DNA of 64,000 nucleotides from Hyphomonas adhaerens MHS-3 (GCF_000685235.1 NZ_ARYH01000003.1:1-64000), one strand, 5' to 3'. Numbered from the stretch's first letter, positions 25,328 through 34,946 are shown. Notes: generated by a model from the letters alone, not told the origin. Translations and numbers: made by a program.

Positions 25328-26173
25328 ATGGAAACGGGCGACCCCCTCGTCACCGCAGGCTGGCTGAAGCAGAATCTCAACGCGCCCGACATCCGGGTTG
25401 TTGACGCAACGTATTACGCCCCGTTCCTCAAGGCCGAAAAGACCGGCCGTGAAGACTGGGCCGAGGCGCACATTCCCGGCGCGGTCCATTTCGATATCGA
25501 CGCCATCAAGGCCGGCGGGACAGACCTGCCGCACATGTTGCCCGATCCGATCATGTTTTCATCCCGGGTGCGCAAGCTGGGCATCGGCGACGGGAACCGG
25601 GTGATTGTCTATGACAACAACAATTTCTGTGCCGCCGCCCGGGTCTGGTGGATGCTGCGCGTCATGGGCCATGATGACGTGAAAGTGCTCGATGGCGGCC
25701 TCGCTGCTTGGAAGGCCGAGGGCGGCGAGCTTGAAGACATGCCGCCGGTCGCCGTGGAGCGTCACTTTACCGCTCGCGTGCGCAGCGACCTGTTGAAGGA
25801 CACCGCTCAGGTCGCGGCCGCCTCTGAAAGCGGCTCGCACACCATCGTGGACGCCCGCGCCACCGGCCGCTTCACCGCTGAAGCTCCGGAGCCGCGCGAA
25901 GGCCTCCCTTCCGGCCATATCCCGGGCAGCGTCAACGCGCCGTCCGCCGATCTGATCAACCCCGACGGCACGCTGAAAACGGTCAGCGAGCTTCAGGACC
26001 TGCTGCCGAACCATCGGGCACCGACCATCACGACCTGCGGCTCCGGCGTTACGGCGGCCATCCTCGCGCTTGGCTTTGCCCGGCTCGGCAACTGGGACGT
26101 CGCTGTCTATGATGGGTCATGGACCGAATGGGCCTCCGACCCCGCCCGCCCGGTAGCGACAGGCGCAGCATGA
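25328..26173 (+). CDS. sseA: 3-mercaptopyruvate sulfurtransferase (SseA)
   Basis: 281 residues, two rhodanese domains. The first (about 5-135) is inactive-type; the second (about 150-275) has Cys237 in TTCGSGVTAAI, the CGSGVT loop that distinguishes mercaptopyruvate from thiosulfate sulfurtransferases. It transfers sulfur from 3-mercaptopyruvate, a cysteine-derived compound, to thiols or cyanide. Begins 3 nt after cysK and overlaps the next start by 4 nt (ATGA). With its neighbours it suggests regulated routing of cysteine sulfur. Confidence 0.93.
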   Translation: METGDPLVTAGWLKQNLNAPDIRVVDATYYAPFLKAEKTGREDWAEAHIPGAVHFDIDAIKAGGTDLPHMLPDPIMFSSRVRKLGIGDGNRVIVYDNNNFCAAARVWWMLRVMGHDDVKVLDGGLAAWKAEGGELEDMPPVAVERHFTARVRSDLLKDTAQVAAASESGSHTIVDARATGRFTAEAPEPREGLPSGHIPGSVNAPSADLINPDGTLKTVSELQDLLPNHRAPTITTCGSGVTAAILALGFARLGNWDVAVYDGSWTEWASDPARPVATGAA

Positions 26174-27327
26174 AACGGCCTGAAACGCGGATCATCCATA
26201 CACGCGGCGCGCGTCTCGGCACCGTCACAGTGAACCCGCCGGTGGAGCGCGCCTCCACGGTCCTCTTCAAAACGGAGAAAGCACTCTACGATTCCAAGCC
26301 CGGCTATGGCCGCATGGGCCTGTCGGTGCACCGCGAACTGGAAGCAGCGCTCTGCGAACTCGAAGGCGGGAGCCATGTACGCCTTGCGTCCAACGGGCTG
26401 CAGGCCTGCGCGCTGGCCATCGCGTCCTGTGTGGAGTCCGGCGGGCACATCCTGATCCCTGACAGTGCCTATGGCCCGACGGCGCGCTTTTGCGAACGAC
26501 GCCTGAAATATATGGGCGTATCGGCATCGCGCTACGATCCACGCATCGGCGCAGGGATCGCAGACCTGATCCGGCCGGAGACGCAGGCGATCTTCATGGA
26601 GTCGCCAGGCTCCCTCACCTTCGAGGTTTCAGACATTCCGGCGATCACGGCCATTGCCCGCGAACGCGGTGTCACAACCATTGCCGACAATACGTGGGGC
26701 GCCGGTTACTTTCTGAATCCGCTGGATCTCGGCGCGGATATCGTTGTCCAGGCGATGACGAAATACATCGTCGGCCATGCAGACGGCTTCGGCGGCGCGG
26801 TGATCACGTCGGACGAGCGGCTCTACAATCGTATCGGCATGGCATCGGAGGATTTCGGGATCAGCCTTGCGCCGGATGATGCGTATCTCTGCTTGCGTGG
26901 CATGCGCACCCTGCACACCCGCCTCAGGGCCCACGAAGCTGCAGCGTTAGAGCTGGCAAACTGGCTGGCAGACCGGCCGGAAGTCTCCGAGGTGCTGCAC
27001 CCAGCCCTGCCCTCCAGCCCGGACCACGCCCTGTGGAAACGGGATTTTTCAGGCTCCAGCGGCCTTTTCGGTGTCGTCCTGAATGCCATCCCCGAAGGCG
27101 GGATGGATCGTTTTTTGGGCGCTTTGCACTTGTTTGGCATGGGTTTTTCATGGGGCGGCTATGAAAGCCTGCTCATTCCATGTGACCACCAACTGACTCG
27201 TTCCAAGGACAGCTGGACCGCATCCCGCGCAGGTCCGCTGCTTCGTATCCATGTCGGCCTGGAGGCCGTCTCAGACCTCAAGGCAGAGCTCGACTCCGCC
27301 TTCGCCGCCCTGAAAGGCCCTGCATGA
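26170..27327 (+). CDS. metC: cystathionine beta-lyase (MetC-type) PLP enzyme
   Basis: 385-residue fold-type I PLP enzyme of the Cys/Met metabolism family. K198 in VVQAMTKYIVGHADGFGG is the cofactor lysine; VTTIADNTWGAGY provides the ring-stacking Asp. GGSHVRLASNGLQA is the phosphate-binding region. It cleaves cystathionine to homocysteine, or other cysteine S-conjugates. Start at 26170 uses the ATGA overlap with sseA; the frame is open to 26119 inside sseA. It in turn overlaps the symporter gene by 4 nt. MetC and cystathionine gamma-synthase are hard to separate by eye; the sequence looks like the MetC-II branch. Confidence 0.88.
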   Translation: MKRPETRIIHTRGARLGTVTVNPPVERASTVLFKTEKALYDSKPGYGRMGLSVHRELEAALCELEGGSHVRLASNGLQACALAIASCVESGGHILIPDSAYGPTARFCERRLKYMGVSASRYDPRIGAGIADLIRPETQAIFMESPGSLTFEVSDIPAITAIARERGVTTIADNTWGAGYFLNPLDLGADIVVQAMTKYIVGHADGFGGAVITSDERLYNRIGMASEDFGISLAPDDAYLCLRGMRTLHTRLRAHEAAALELANWLADRPEVSEVLHPALPSSPDHALWKRDFSGSSGLFGVVLNAIPEGGMDRFLGALHLFGMGFSWGGYESLLIPCDHQLTRSKDSWTASRAGPLLRIHVGLEAVSDLKAELDSAFAALKGPA

Positions 27328-28808
27328 CGCTCTCGCACCGGACGATCGGCCTCATCCTCGGGATTGCTCTTCCGGCACTGATGCTTCTCACGGGGCCGCC
27401 CGCTGGCCTGGCCTGGCCCGCCTGGCTCACAGCCTGCCTGCTCGTCCTGATGGCAACCTGGTGGGCGACCGAAGCGATCCCGATCCCCGCGACCTCGCTG
27501 CTGCCACTGATCGTGCTGCCATTTGGCGCGGCGATCATTGGCCATGGCGAGCACGCCGATGCCATTGGTGTGGCAGCCCTGTCGCCCCGCGCCATCAGCG
27601 GTAGCTATATGGATCCGATCGTCCTCCTGCTGCTCGGCGGGTTCGTCATCGCATTGGGGGTTGAGCGCTGGCACCTGCACAAGCGCATCGCCCTCAACAT
27701 CGTCGATCGCGTGGGGACCTCGCCCAAGGCCCTGATCTTCGGCTTCATGCTGGCCACCGCCGTGCTGTCGATGTGGATCTCGAATACGGCGACGTCGCTG
27801 ATGATGGTGCCCATCGCCATTTCAGCGGCCGCAGCGCTGCAGGACAAGGAAGGCAAGTTCACCACCGCCATCCTGCTCGGCGTCTGCTATTCGGCTTCCA
27901 TTGGCGGTGTGGCGACGCCCATCGGAACGCCCACCAATCTGATCGCCCTGAAATGGCTGCAGGAGGAGACGGGCGAAGGTATCGGCTTCGGCCAGTGGAT
28001 GACGTTTGGCATCCCGACGGCCACACTCCTCATCCCAGCTGCCTGGTGGGCCGTGACCCGCGGCCTGCCAAAATACCAGCACGGGGAGTCGATGGCGGCC
28101 TCGGTGCACCACGACCTGCTTGAGCTCGGCCCGATCAAGACGCCGGAGCAACGCATCGCCATCGTGTTTGGCATCATCGCATCGATGTGGGTGCTGCGCC
28201 TGCCCGCGACCAAGCTGCTGACCTCCATGGGCTACCCCCTGCTGGAAGCCTATGGCGGACAGACGGACATGATGATCGCCCTGTTCGGCGCCGTGCTCGT
28301 CTTCCTCGTGCCCGCAGGGACTGAGGAACGCCGCGCCCTGATGACGTGGGACGAAGCGGTCAAACTGCCATGGGGTGTGATCATCCTGTTCGGCGGCGGC
28401 ATTTCACTCGGCAAGGCCATGCATGCGACGGGCCTGTCAGACTGGATCGGCACGCAAATGGAGATGCTGAGCGTCTTCCCGCCAATACTGATCGTGGGCA
28501 TCATGGTCCTGCTGGTCATCTTCCTCACCGAAGTGACATCGAACGTCGCGACCATGACGACCCTGTCGCCCATCATCGGCTCGCTGGCCGTTGCCGTGGG
28601 CGCAGCGCCGCAGTCCCTGTTCGCTCCGGCCGCCGTTGCCGCCAGCTGCGCCTTCATGCTGCCGGTGGCAACCGCGCCGAATGCGGTGATCTATGCGACG
28701 GGAAAAGTGCCGATCAGCGAGATGATCCGGCAAGGCTTCCGCATCAACCTGATGGGCGTTGTGATCATCACGATCGTCGGCTTCTGGATAGCCCCGATGG
28801 TCCTCTAA
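27324..28808 (+). CDS. SLC13/DASS-family sodium:anion symporter
   Basis: 494-residue membrane protein with about 11-12 hydrophobic helices. Signature segments are SNTATSLMMVPIA (first SNT motif), GVATPIGTPTNLIAL, WGVIILFGGGISLGKA and the second repeat TEVTSNVATMTTLSPI. The family imports sulfate, thiosulfate or dicarboxylates with Na+. Last gene of the cysK-sseA-metC operon (4-nt overlap), which makes sulfate or a sulfur-bearing anion an attractive substrate; succinate-type dicarboxylates remain possible. Converges with the lipoprotein gene, sharing 4 nt of stop codons. Confidence 0.88.
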   Translation: MTLSHRTIGLILGIALPALMLLTGPPAGLAWPAWLTACLLVLMATWWATEAIPIPATSLLPLIVLPFGAAIIGHGEHADAIGVAALSPRAISGSYMDPIVLLLLGGFVIALGVERWHLHKRIALNIVDRVGTSPKALIFGFMLATAVLSMWISNTATSLMMVPIAISAAAALQDKEGKFTTAILLGVCYSASIGGVATPIGTPTNLIALKWLQEETGEGIGFGQWMTFGIPTATLLIPAAWWAVTRGLPKYQHGESMAASVHHDLLELGPIKTPEQRIAIVFGIIASMWVLRLPATKLLTSMGYPLLEAYGGQTDMMIALFGAVLVFLVPAGTEERRALMTWDEAVKLPWGVIILFGGGISLGKAMHATGLSDWIGTQMEMLSVFPPILIVGIMVLLVIFLTEVTSNVATMTTLSPIIGSLAVAVGAAPQSLFAPAAVAASCAFMLPVATAPNAVIYATGKVPISEMIRQGFRINLMGVVIITIVGFWIAPMVL

Positions 28809-29209
28809 TCGTCCCGGTGATGATCATGGCCGCGGTGCGGTGGCGCTTCATCCAGTGACGGCTCACGCAGCCAGCAATCACAGCCGCCATCATACTGGTA
28901 GGCTTCGCCATATCCGTTCACCCGCACAGGCGGTGTCACCGGCACATAAGCTACCGGGGCGACATCATAAGTGTCGCCATACCGGTCAGCGAAGCCGTCG
29001 CCTGTGTCGTCGCAGACCAGGTAACCGTCGATATTATAGTCGCAGCCATAGCTGGGCACGGATGTCAGCGTGACGGCCATTTCATCGGAGGCCTCCGCCA
29101 TTGCATCGGCAAACATCGCCATGTCTTCGCTGGTGCAGCCCGCCAGGACAATCAGCCCCGTCCCGGCGAGGGCCGCACCGGCCCGTTTCAGCCGCCTTGC
29201 GTGCATCAT
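28805..29209 (-). CDS. small lipoprotein of unknown function
   Basis: 134 residues. Signal sequence with lipobox IVLAGC (Cys at about residue 25) predicts a lipid-anchored envelope protein. The mature part is acidic with YNIDGYLVCDDTGDGFADRYGDTYD, which resembles a calcium-binding DxDGDG-type loop, and a His-rich tail (PPHRGHDHHRDD) that could bind metals; both are visual impressions. GGGAGG precedes a double ATG. It converges with the SLC13 gene, overlapping at the stop codons. No family recognised. Confidence 0.8.
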   Translation of the reverse strand: MMHARRLKRAGAALAGTGLIVLAGCTSEDMAMFADAMAEASDEMAVTLTSVPSYGCDYNIDGYLVCDDTGDGFADRYGDTYDVAPVAYVPVTPPVRVNGYGEAYQYDGGCDCWLREPSLDEAPPHRGHDHHRDD

Positions 29210-29280
29210 GTCACCCTCCCAGCCAATTCGCTTGCAATATCAACGTATTGTAATTGAACGAGGGATGAACGGCAACGCAA

Positions 29281-30303
29281 TCAGGCTGGCGGCGGGCTGC
29301 ATTCAACGACAAGTTTGCCGAGATTCTTGCCCTCGAAGAGCCGTGACAGGCTGGACGGGGCATTCTCGAAACCCTTCACCACATCCGTCTCGAACTTCAG
29401 TTTCCCTTCCATCAGCCATTGGGCCATCTGCTGGATGCCTTCGGGGAAGCGCGGGAAATAGTCGATCACGATGAAGCCCTTCATCAACGTCCGCCGCATC
29501 AGCAGGTTCGAGAAATTGTAAGGGCCCGGCACAGGATCGGTCGCGTTGTAGGTGCTGATCAGGCCGCAGAGCGGCATGCGCGAGAAGTCGTTCAGGCGCG
29601 CGATCACTTCATCCATGATCTGCCCACCAACATTCTCGAAATTGACATCGATCCCGTCCGGGCAGTGCTTGTCCAGGGCGGCGCCGACATCTTCGGTCTT
29701 GTAGTTGATGGCGGCATCGAACCCGGCCGTCTCTGTCAGCCATTTGCACTTGTCGTCACTGCCCGCGATGCCGACGGCGCGGCAGCCTTGAATCTTCGCA
29801 ATCTGGCCCACCATGGAGCCGACCGCCCCAGCCGCGGCGGAGACAACCACCGTCTCGCCCGCCTGCGGCTTGCCGATATCCATCAGGCCGAAATAGGCCG
29901 TCATGCCTGTGGCGCCCAGCGGGCCCATATAGGCCGTCAACGGCACACCCGGAAGAATCGGCAGCTTGGCCAGGCCCTCGCCCTGCAGCGTGGGATACAT
30001 GGTCCAGGTCCCGAGGCCGGTGTTCACGACATCGCCCTGCTGGAAGCCGTCATGCTTGCTTTCCACCACCACGGCGAGGCCACCACCCCGCATCGCATCG
30101 CCAATGCCGACCGGCGGCAGGTAGGCGTCGACGTCGCTCATCCAGATCCGGTTTGTCGGGTCGAGCGAGAGATAGACCGTCTTCGCCCGCACCTCGCCGT
30201 CTTTCAACGGCTCAAGCGGTGTCTCGACGAGATCAAGATCGCCTTCCTTGATATCGCCTACCGGCCGCTGGCGCAGCACCCAAGTCTGGTTCATCTCGCT
30301 CAT
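29281..30303 (-). CDS. NADP-dependent MDR oxidoreductase (zinc-free, prostaglandin reductase-like)
   Basis: 340 residues of the medium-chain reductase superfamily, leukotriene B4 12-hydroxydehydrogenase/CurA type. Seen are SLDPTNRIWMSD near the N-terminus, VSAAAGAVGSMVGQIAKIQGCRAVGIAGSD truncated here as the nucleotide fold (AAAGAVGSMVGQIAK), and IDVNFENVGG. The zinc ligands of alcohol dehydrogenases are absent. Likely reduces alpha,beta-unsaturated carbonyls with NADPH. A paralogue of the same family lies at 53970-54995. Alone on its strand between a lipoprotein and a small membrane protein. Confidence 0.9.
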   Translation of the reverse strand: MSEMNQTWVLRQRPVGDIKEGDLDLVETPLEPLKDGEVRAKTVYLSLDPTNRIWMSDVDAYLPPVGIGDAMRGGGLAVVVESKHDGFQQGDVVNTGLGTWTMYPTLQGEGLAKLPILPGVPLTAYMGPLGATGMTAYFGLMDIGKPQAGETVVVSAAAGAVGSMVGQIAKIQGCRAVGIAGSDDKCKWLTETAGFDAAINYKTEDVGAALDKHCPDGIDVNFENVGGQIMDEVIARLNDFSRMPLCGLISTYNATDPVPGPYNFSNLLMRRTLMKGFIVIDYFPRFPEGIQQMAQWLMEGKLKFETDVVKGFENAPSSLSRLFEGKNLGKLVVECSPPPA

Positions 30304-30342
30304 CTGTCTCTCCCTTTTGGGAAAGGCTAGAGCCTTGCGGCG

Positions 30343-30771
30343 TCAGCGCAAGACATCCCGGTGCGACAACCACCGGGCATAGAGGGCCAGCAGCGCAATG
30401 ATCGCGAGAATGACCAGTGACATCATCATCTGGCCTTCCATGGTCGGTGCGTCCTTGTCGGTCAGGCTCCGGCCCATGCTGATGAGCGCGGCCAGAAAGG
30501 ATGCGGCGAACAGCGGATAAGCGAATTTCCGGCGCAACAACAAAGCAATGCTGCCCAAAAGGCTGCCGAAAACGCCGATGGCCCAGATCGCCCAGACCCA
30601 GACCGGCATATTCAGCCAATAGTCGCGAAGTTCCTGCGGATATGGCTCCAGATAGGCGGCATTGTTGGTGGCCGTCATGCTGAAGTCGTAACAGCCGAAC
30701 GCATTCCACAGCAGGCTCAGGCCGCCGACGACCCACACATGCCATGGCGTCTTGAGTGTTGGTTGGCTCAT
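30343..30771 (-). CDS. small four-helix membrane protein, unknown function
   Basis: 142 residues with four hydrophobic segments (WHVWVVGGLSLLWNAFGCYDF; VWVWAIWAIGVFGSLLGSIAL; AYPLFAASFLAALISM; MMMSLVILAIIALLALYARW). It resembles short alphaproteobacterial membrane proteins that are unnamed or annotated only as hypothetical. Start at 30771 with GGAGG 8-9 nt upstream; the frame stays open to 31107 but the extension runs back over the polA promoter and into the 5' end of polA on the other strand. Divergent from polA. Confidence 0.8.
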   Translation of the reverse strand: MSQPTLKTPWHVWVVGGLSLLWNAFGCYDFSMTATNNAAYLEPYPQELRDYWLNMPVWVWAIWAIGVFGSLLGSIALLLRRKFAYPLFAASFLAALISMGRSLTDKDAPTMEGQMMMSLVILAIIALLALYARWLSHRDVLR

Positions 30772-30912
30772 AAATTGCCCTCCCCAGCCTTTATGCCCGC
30801 AAAGCTTACCTAAGGTAACGCATTCCACAAGCAGAATCCTTTCCCGGTTTACGGGCGGGTGACGCGCCCCGCTCTGGCGGCTAAACCATCGGGCAGCAAA
30901 GGATTTTCGCCC

Positions 30913-33702
30913 ATGGCCACCGCCCCCATCACCAAGGACAGCCACCTCTACCTGGTCGATGCCAGCGCCTACATCTTCCGGGCGTTCCACGCATTGCCGC
31001 CGCTGACGCGCGCATCGGATGGCCTGCCAATCGGTGCGGTCAGCGGGTTCTGCAACATGTTGTTCAAGCTGCTGGAAGATTTGAAAGGCGATGACCGCCC
31101 GACCCATTTCGCCTGTATCTTCGACGCCTCATCCCACACATTCCGCAACGAGCTGTACGACCAGTACAAGGCCAACCGCGATGAGCCGCCAGAAGAGCTG
31201 CGCCCGCAATTCCCGCTCGTGCGCCGGGCGGCAGAGGCCTTCGCCGCACACGCGATCGAAATGGAGGGCTTCGAGGCCGACGACTTGATCGCCACCTATG
31301 CCCGCCAGGCTGAAGCCAAGGGCGCGCGCGTCACCATCGTCTCGTCGGACAAGGATCTGATGCAACTTGTCACCGACAAGATCGTCATGCTCGACACGAT
31401 GAAGAACAAGACGATGGGCCGGGACGAAGTCTTCGAAAAATTCGGCGTCGGCCCGGAGAAAGTGGTCGATGTCCAGTCGCTGGCTGGCGACAGCGTGGAC
31501 AATGTGCCTGGCGCCCCCGGGATCGGCGTGAAGACAGCCGCCACGCTGCTCGGCGAATATGGCGACCTCGACACGCTGCTGGCCCGCGCGGAGGAAATCA
31601 AACAGCCCAAGCGCCGCGAGACGCTGATCAACTTCGCCGACCAGATCCGCCTCTCCCGCGATCTCGTGACCCTCAAGGATGACGTCCCGCTGGAGACCAC
31701 GCTGGAAGACCTGGCCGTGCAGGATCCGGAACCCGACACCCTGCTCGGCTTCCTGGAGGAAATGGAATTCAAGACCATCACCCGCCGCGTGCGCGAAATG
31801 ATGGAGAAGGAAGGCGCGCTGGAGGCTGCTCCGCCTGCGGAAGACCCGATCGACCGGACGAAATACGCCTGCGTGCGCGATTTCAAGGAACTCGAAGACT
31901 GGATCGACCGCGCCGCAAAGCAGGGTTTTGTCGCCGTCGACACTGAGACGGACAGTCTCGACTCGGTCACGGCGAATCTTGTCGGCGTGTCCCTGGCGCT
32001 CGCACCGAACGAGGCCTGCTATATTCCTCTGGCCCATGTTGACCCGAACGATGCGGGCGATGGCGACATGTTCGGCGCCGATCCGCCGCGGCAGGTTCGG
32101 ATGAAGGACGCGATCAAGGCGCTGAAGCCGCTTCTGGAAAACGACGCCGTCCTGAAGATCGGCCAGAACATCAAGTATGACCTGAACATCTTCGCCCAGC
32201 ACGGCATCCATGTCGCGCCGGTCGATGACACAATGCTGCTGTCCTATGTGCTGAATGCCGGGAAACATGGGCACGGCATGGACCTGTTGTCGGAGAAATA
32301 TCTCGGCCACACGCCGCTCTCCTTCAAGGAGGTCGCTGGCTCCGGAAAATCCCAGGTTACCTTTGACCGCGTCGCGCTGGACAAGGCGACGGATTACGCC
32401 GCTGAAGATGCCGATGTGACGCTGCGTTTGTGGCAGACGTTCAAGCCGCTTCTGCACACGGAGAAAGTCACCACCGTCTACGAAACCGAAGAGCGCCCGC
32501 TGGTGCCGGTGCTTGCCGCGATGGAGCGCGAAGGCATCAAGGTGGACCGGGACAAGCTCTCACGCCTGTCATCCGACTTCTCTCAGCGCATGGCCGCGCT
32601 GGAGGCGGAAGCCCACGAACAGGCTGGCGAGGAATTCAATATCGGCAGCCCGAAACAGCTGGGTGAGATCCTGTTCGACAAGATGGGAATCGAAGGCGGC
32701 AAGAAGACCAAGACCGGCGCATGGGTCACCGATGCTGACGTGCTGGAAGGCCTCGCCGCAGCGGGCCACGACTTGCCCCGCACCATCGTCGACTGGCGGA
32801 CATTGTCGAAGCTGCGCTCGACCTATACCGAAGCGCTGCAGGCCGCGATCAACAAGGAGACCGGCCGCGTTCACACCAGTTTCTCCATGGCCGTCGCCCA
32901 GACCGGGCGCCTCTCGTCCTCGGATCCGAACCTGCAGAACATCCCGGTGCGGACAGAGGAAGGCCGCAAGATCCGCGAAGCCTTTATCGCCGACAAGGGC
33001 AATGTGCTGGTGAGCGCCGACTACAGCCAGATTGAGCTGCGCGTGCTGGCGCACATGGCTGACATCGATGCGCTGAAATCAGCCTTCAAGGAAGGCCTCG
33101 ATATCCACGCCATGACGGCCAGCGAGATGTTCGGCGTGCCCATCGAGGGCATGGATCCGATGGTCCGCCGCCAGGCCAAGGCGATCAATTTCGGCATCAT
33201 CTACGGCATTTCCGGGTTCGGCCTCGCCCGCCAGCTGGGCATTCCCCAGTCGGAAGCCGCAGACTATATCAAGACCTACTTCAAGCGCTTCCCCGGCATC
33301 CGCGCCTATATGGACGAGACCAAGGCCTTCGCGAAAGAGCACGGCTTTGTGCAGACGGCGTTTGGCCGGAAAGTGCACCTCGCCGGGATCAAGTCGAAGG
33401 GGCCGCAAAAGGCCTTTGCCGAGCGTCAGGCCATCAATGCACCCATCCAGGGCTCAGCCGCAGACATCATCAAGCGCGCCATGATCCGCATGCCGGAGGC
33501 CCTGGCGAAGGCAAAACTGAAAGCCCGGATGCTGCTGCAGGTGCACGACGAACTCATTTTCGAGTGTCCGGAGAAGGAAGCCGAAAAGCTGATCAAGGTG
33601 GCGAAGGAGACCATGCAATCGGCCGCTGGCCCGAAGATGGATCTGTCGGTTCCGCTGGAAGTTGACGCGCGCGCTGCCGCAAACTGGGCCGACGCGCACT
33701 AG
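30913..33702 (+). CDS. polA: DNA polymerase I
   Basis: 929 residues with all three domains: 5'-3' exonuclease (about 10-290: LYLVDASAYIFRAFHALPPL, SSDKDLMQLV, GVKTAATLLGEYG), 3'-5' exonuclease (about 325-510: VAVDTETDSLD, IGQNIKYDLN), and polymerase (about 520-929: SADYSQIELRVLAHM, RRQAKAINFGIIYG, LLQVHDELIFE). Exonuclease and polymerase acidic residues appear intact. It fills repair and Okazaki gaps. Start at the ATG 30913 with AAGGA 9 nt upstream; a GTG at 30859 in the same frame adds residues not typical of PolA. Followed by a 139-base gap. Confidence 0.98.
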   Translation: MATAPITKDSHLYLVDASAYIFRAFHALPPLTRASDGLPIGAVSGFCNMLFKLLEDLKGDDRPTHFACIFDASSHTFRNELYDQYKANRDEPPEELRPQFPLVRRAAEAFAAHAIEMEGFEADDLIATYARQAEAKGARVTIVSSDKDLMQLVTDKIVMLDTMKNKTMGRDEVFEKFGVGPEKVVDVQSLAGDSVDNVPGAPGIGVKTAATLLGEYGDLDTLLARAEEIKQPKRRETLINFADQIRLSRDLVTLKDDVPLETTLEDLAVQDPEPDTLLGFLEEMEFKTITRRVREMMEKEGALEAAPPAEDPIDRTKYACVRDFKELEDWIDRAAKQGFVAVDTETDSLDSVTANLVGVSLALAPNEACYIPLAHVDPNDAGDGDMFGADPPRQVRMKDAIKALKPLLENDAVLKIGQNIKYDLNIFAQHGIHVAPVDDTMLLSYVLNAGKHGHGMDLLSEKYLGHTPLSFKEVAGSGKSQVTFDRVALDKATDYAAEDADVTLRLWQTFKPLLHTEKVTTVYETEERPLVPVLAAMEREGIKVDRDKLSRLSSDFSQRMAALEAEAHEQAGEEFNIGSPKQLGEILFDKMGIEGGKKTKTGAWVTDADVLEGLAAAGHDLPRTIVDWRTLSKLRSTYTEALQAAINKETGRVHTSFSMAVAQTGRLSSSDPNLQNIPVRTEEGRKIREAFIADKGNVLVSADYSQIELRVLAHMADIDALKSAFKEGLDIHAMTASEMFGVPIEGMDPMVRRQAKAINFGIIYGISGFGLARQLGIPQSEAADYIKTYFKRFPGIRAYMDETKAFAKEHGFVQTAFGRKVHLAGIKSKGPQKAFAERQAINAPIQGSAADIIKRAMIRMPEALAKAKLKARMLLQVHDELIFECPEKEAEKLIKVAKETMQSAAGPKMDLSVPLEVDARAAANWADAH

Positions 33703-33841
33703 GCTGTCCGTCGAGGGGGCGCCTCTGCCGCCGGAAAAGGCATACGAATTTGCAATGTTGCAAGACGCAGTTGTCACATTTGCGTGAGCGATTCGGCCTG
33801 CTAGCTATGCTGAATTGCGAAACGCAGACCGAGGCAGGCTT

Positions 33842-34888
33842 ATGCCCTTTACGACCGTCGTCGCCAGCTGTCCCTTCAAAATCGGCCACACGCCCCTGAC
33901 CGCCTACCAGGTCAGGATCGGCGATCTCACGCATGAATTGCTGGTGAAGGAAGAGCGCTGCAACGAATTCGGCTCGGTGAAAGACCGCGTCGCCTGGTAC
34001 ATCCTGTCGAAGACGATCGAGAAAATCGGCCCGGTCAAATCCGTCGTCGATGCCTCCTCCGGCAATTACGGCAACGCGCTCGCCTGCATCTGCCAGCGGC
34101 TGGGCATCGGCGCGACCATCGTGTCGTCTGCTTCCATCAGTGCGCACAACGCCGCGCAGATAAAAGGCGCCGGCGCCCGCCTCGTGATTGCAGAGCCAAA
34201 GCCGGGCGAAACCTCCAACGCGGCCCGCATGCGGGTCGCCGGCGAGATCGCCGAAAAGGACGGCTCGGTCTTCCTCGACCAGTATTCCAACCCGCTGAAC
34301 CCGGCGGCCCACCAGAACTGGACGGCGCCGGAACTGTTTGCGGCCGGGCCGTTCGATGCGGTGTTCATGACCTCGTCTTCCGGCGGCACGTCGCGGGGCT
34401 TTGCCGATTACAAGAAGGCCCATCCGGGCCCGACCCAGCTCTGCCTGGTCGAGCCGGAAAGCTCCTGCGCCTTCCTCGACAGCCCGTCCGGCTGCACCGA
34501 CAAGCTGAAAATCCCCGCCTTCGGCAGCCAGCGGCGCTCTTCCTTCGCCGGGATGAAGCCCGATCCGGGCATGATCCGCATGGACGAGGCCGCCACGCTT
34601 GCCGCCTTCACGCTGCTGCACGAGCACCAGCTTTCCAAGGTTGGCCTGTCCAGCGTTGGCGTCATCCTCGGCGCGCTGGACTGGCTATCCCGGCAGGACA
34701 CGCCAAGCCGGGTCGCCTGCATCTGCGCCGATGGCGATGAGCGCTACCTGGACGAGATCCAGTCCCGCTATATTCCTGCAGTCGGCCAGCAGGCCTATGA
34801 AGCCGCCCGTGCCCGGCTTGCGCCGGTAATTGCCGGAATGCGCCTCGTTGGCCCGGTACAGCAGACGGCGAAAGCCGCCGCGCAGTAA
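33842..34888 (+). CDS. CysK/threonine synthase-like PLP enzyme of unknown substrate
   Basis: 348-residue fold-type II PLP enzyme. K47 in NEFGSVKDRVAW is the Schiff-base lysine, VVDASSGNYGNALA the Asn-containing loop and MTSSSGGTSRGF the phosphate loop. It is distinct from the cysK gene at 24320: the substrate loop is SSGNYGNA rather than TxGNTG. The pattern recalls 2,3-diaminopropionate synthases (SbnA) and cysteate or serine-derived enzymes, but the specificity cannot be assigned. It stands between polA and ilvD with its own short promoter region and no biosynthetic partners. Confidence 0.8.
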   Translation: MPFTTVVASCPFKIGHTPLTAYQVRIGDLTHELLVKEERCNEFGSVKDRVAWYILSKTIEKIGPVKSVVDASSGNYGNALACICQRLGIGATIVSSASISAHNAAQIKGAGARLVIAEPKPGETSNAARMRVAGEIAEKDGSVFLDQYSNPLNPAAHQNWTAPELFAAGPFDAVFMTSSSGGTSRGFADYKKAHPGPTQLCLVEPESSCAFLDSPSGCTDKLKIPAFGSQRRSSFAGMKPDPGMIRMDEAATLAAFTLLHEHQLSKVGLSSVGVILGALDWLSRQDTPSRVACICADGDERYLDEIQSRYIPAVGQQAYEAARARLAPVIAGMRLVGPVQQTAKAAAQ

Positions 34889-34946
34889 CCCCGGCAACAG
34901 ATGGGGGCTGGCCGTTCCCCTGTCATCATGATTGATAATCGCCGAC

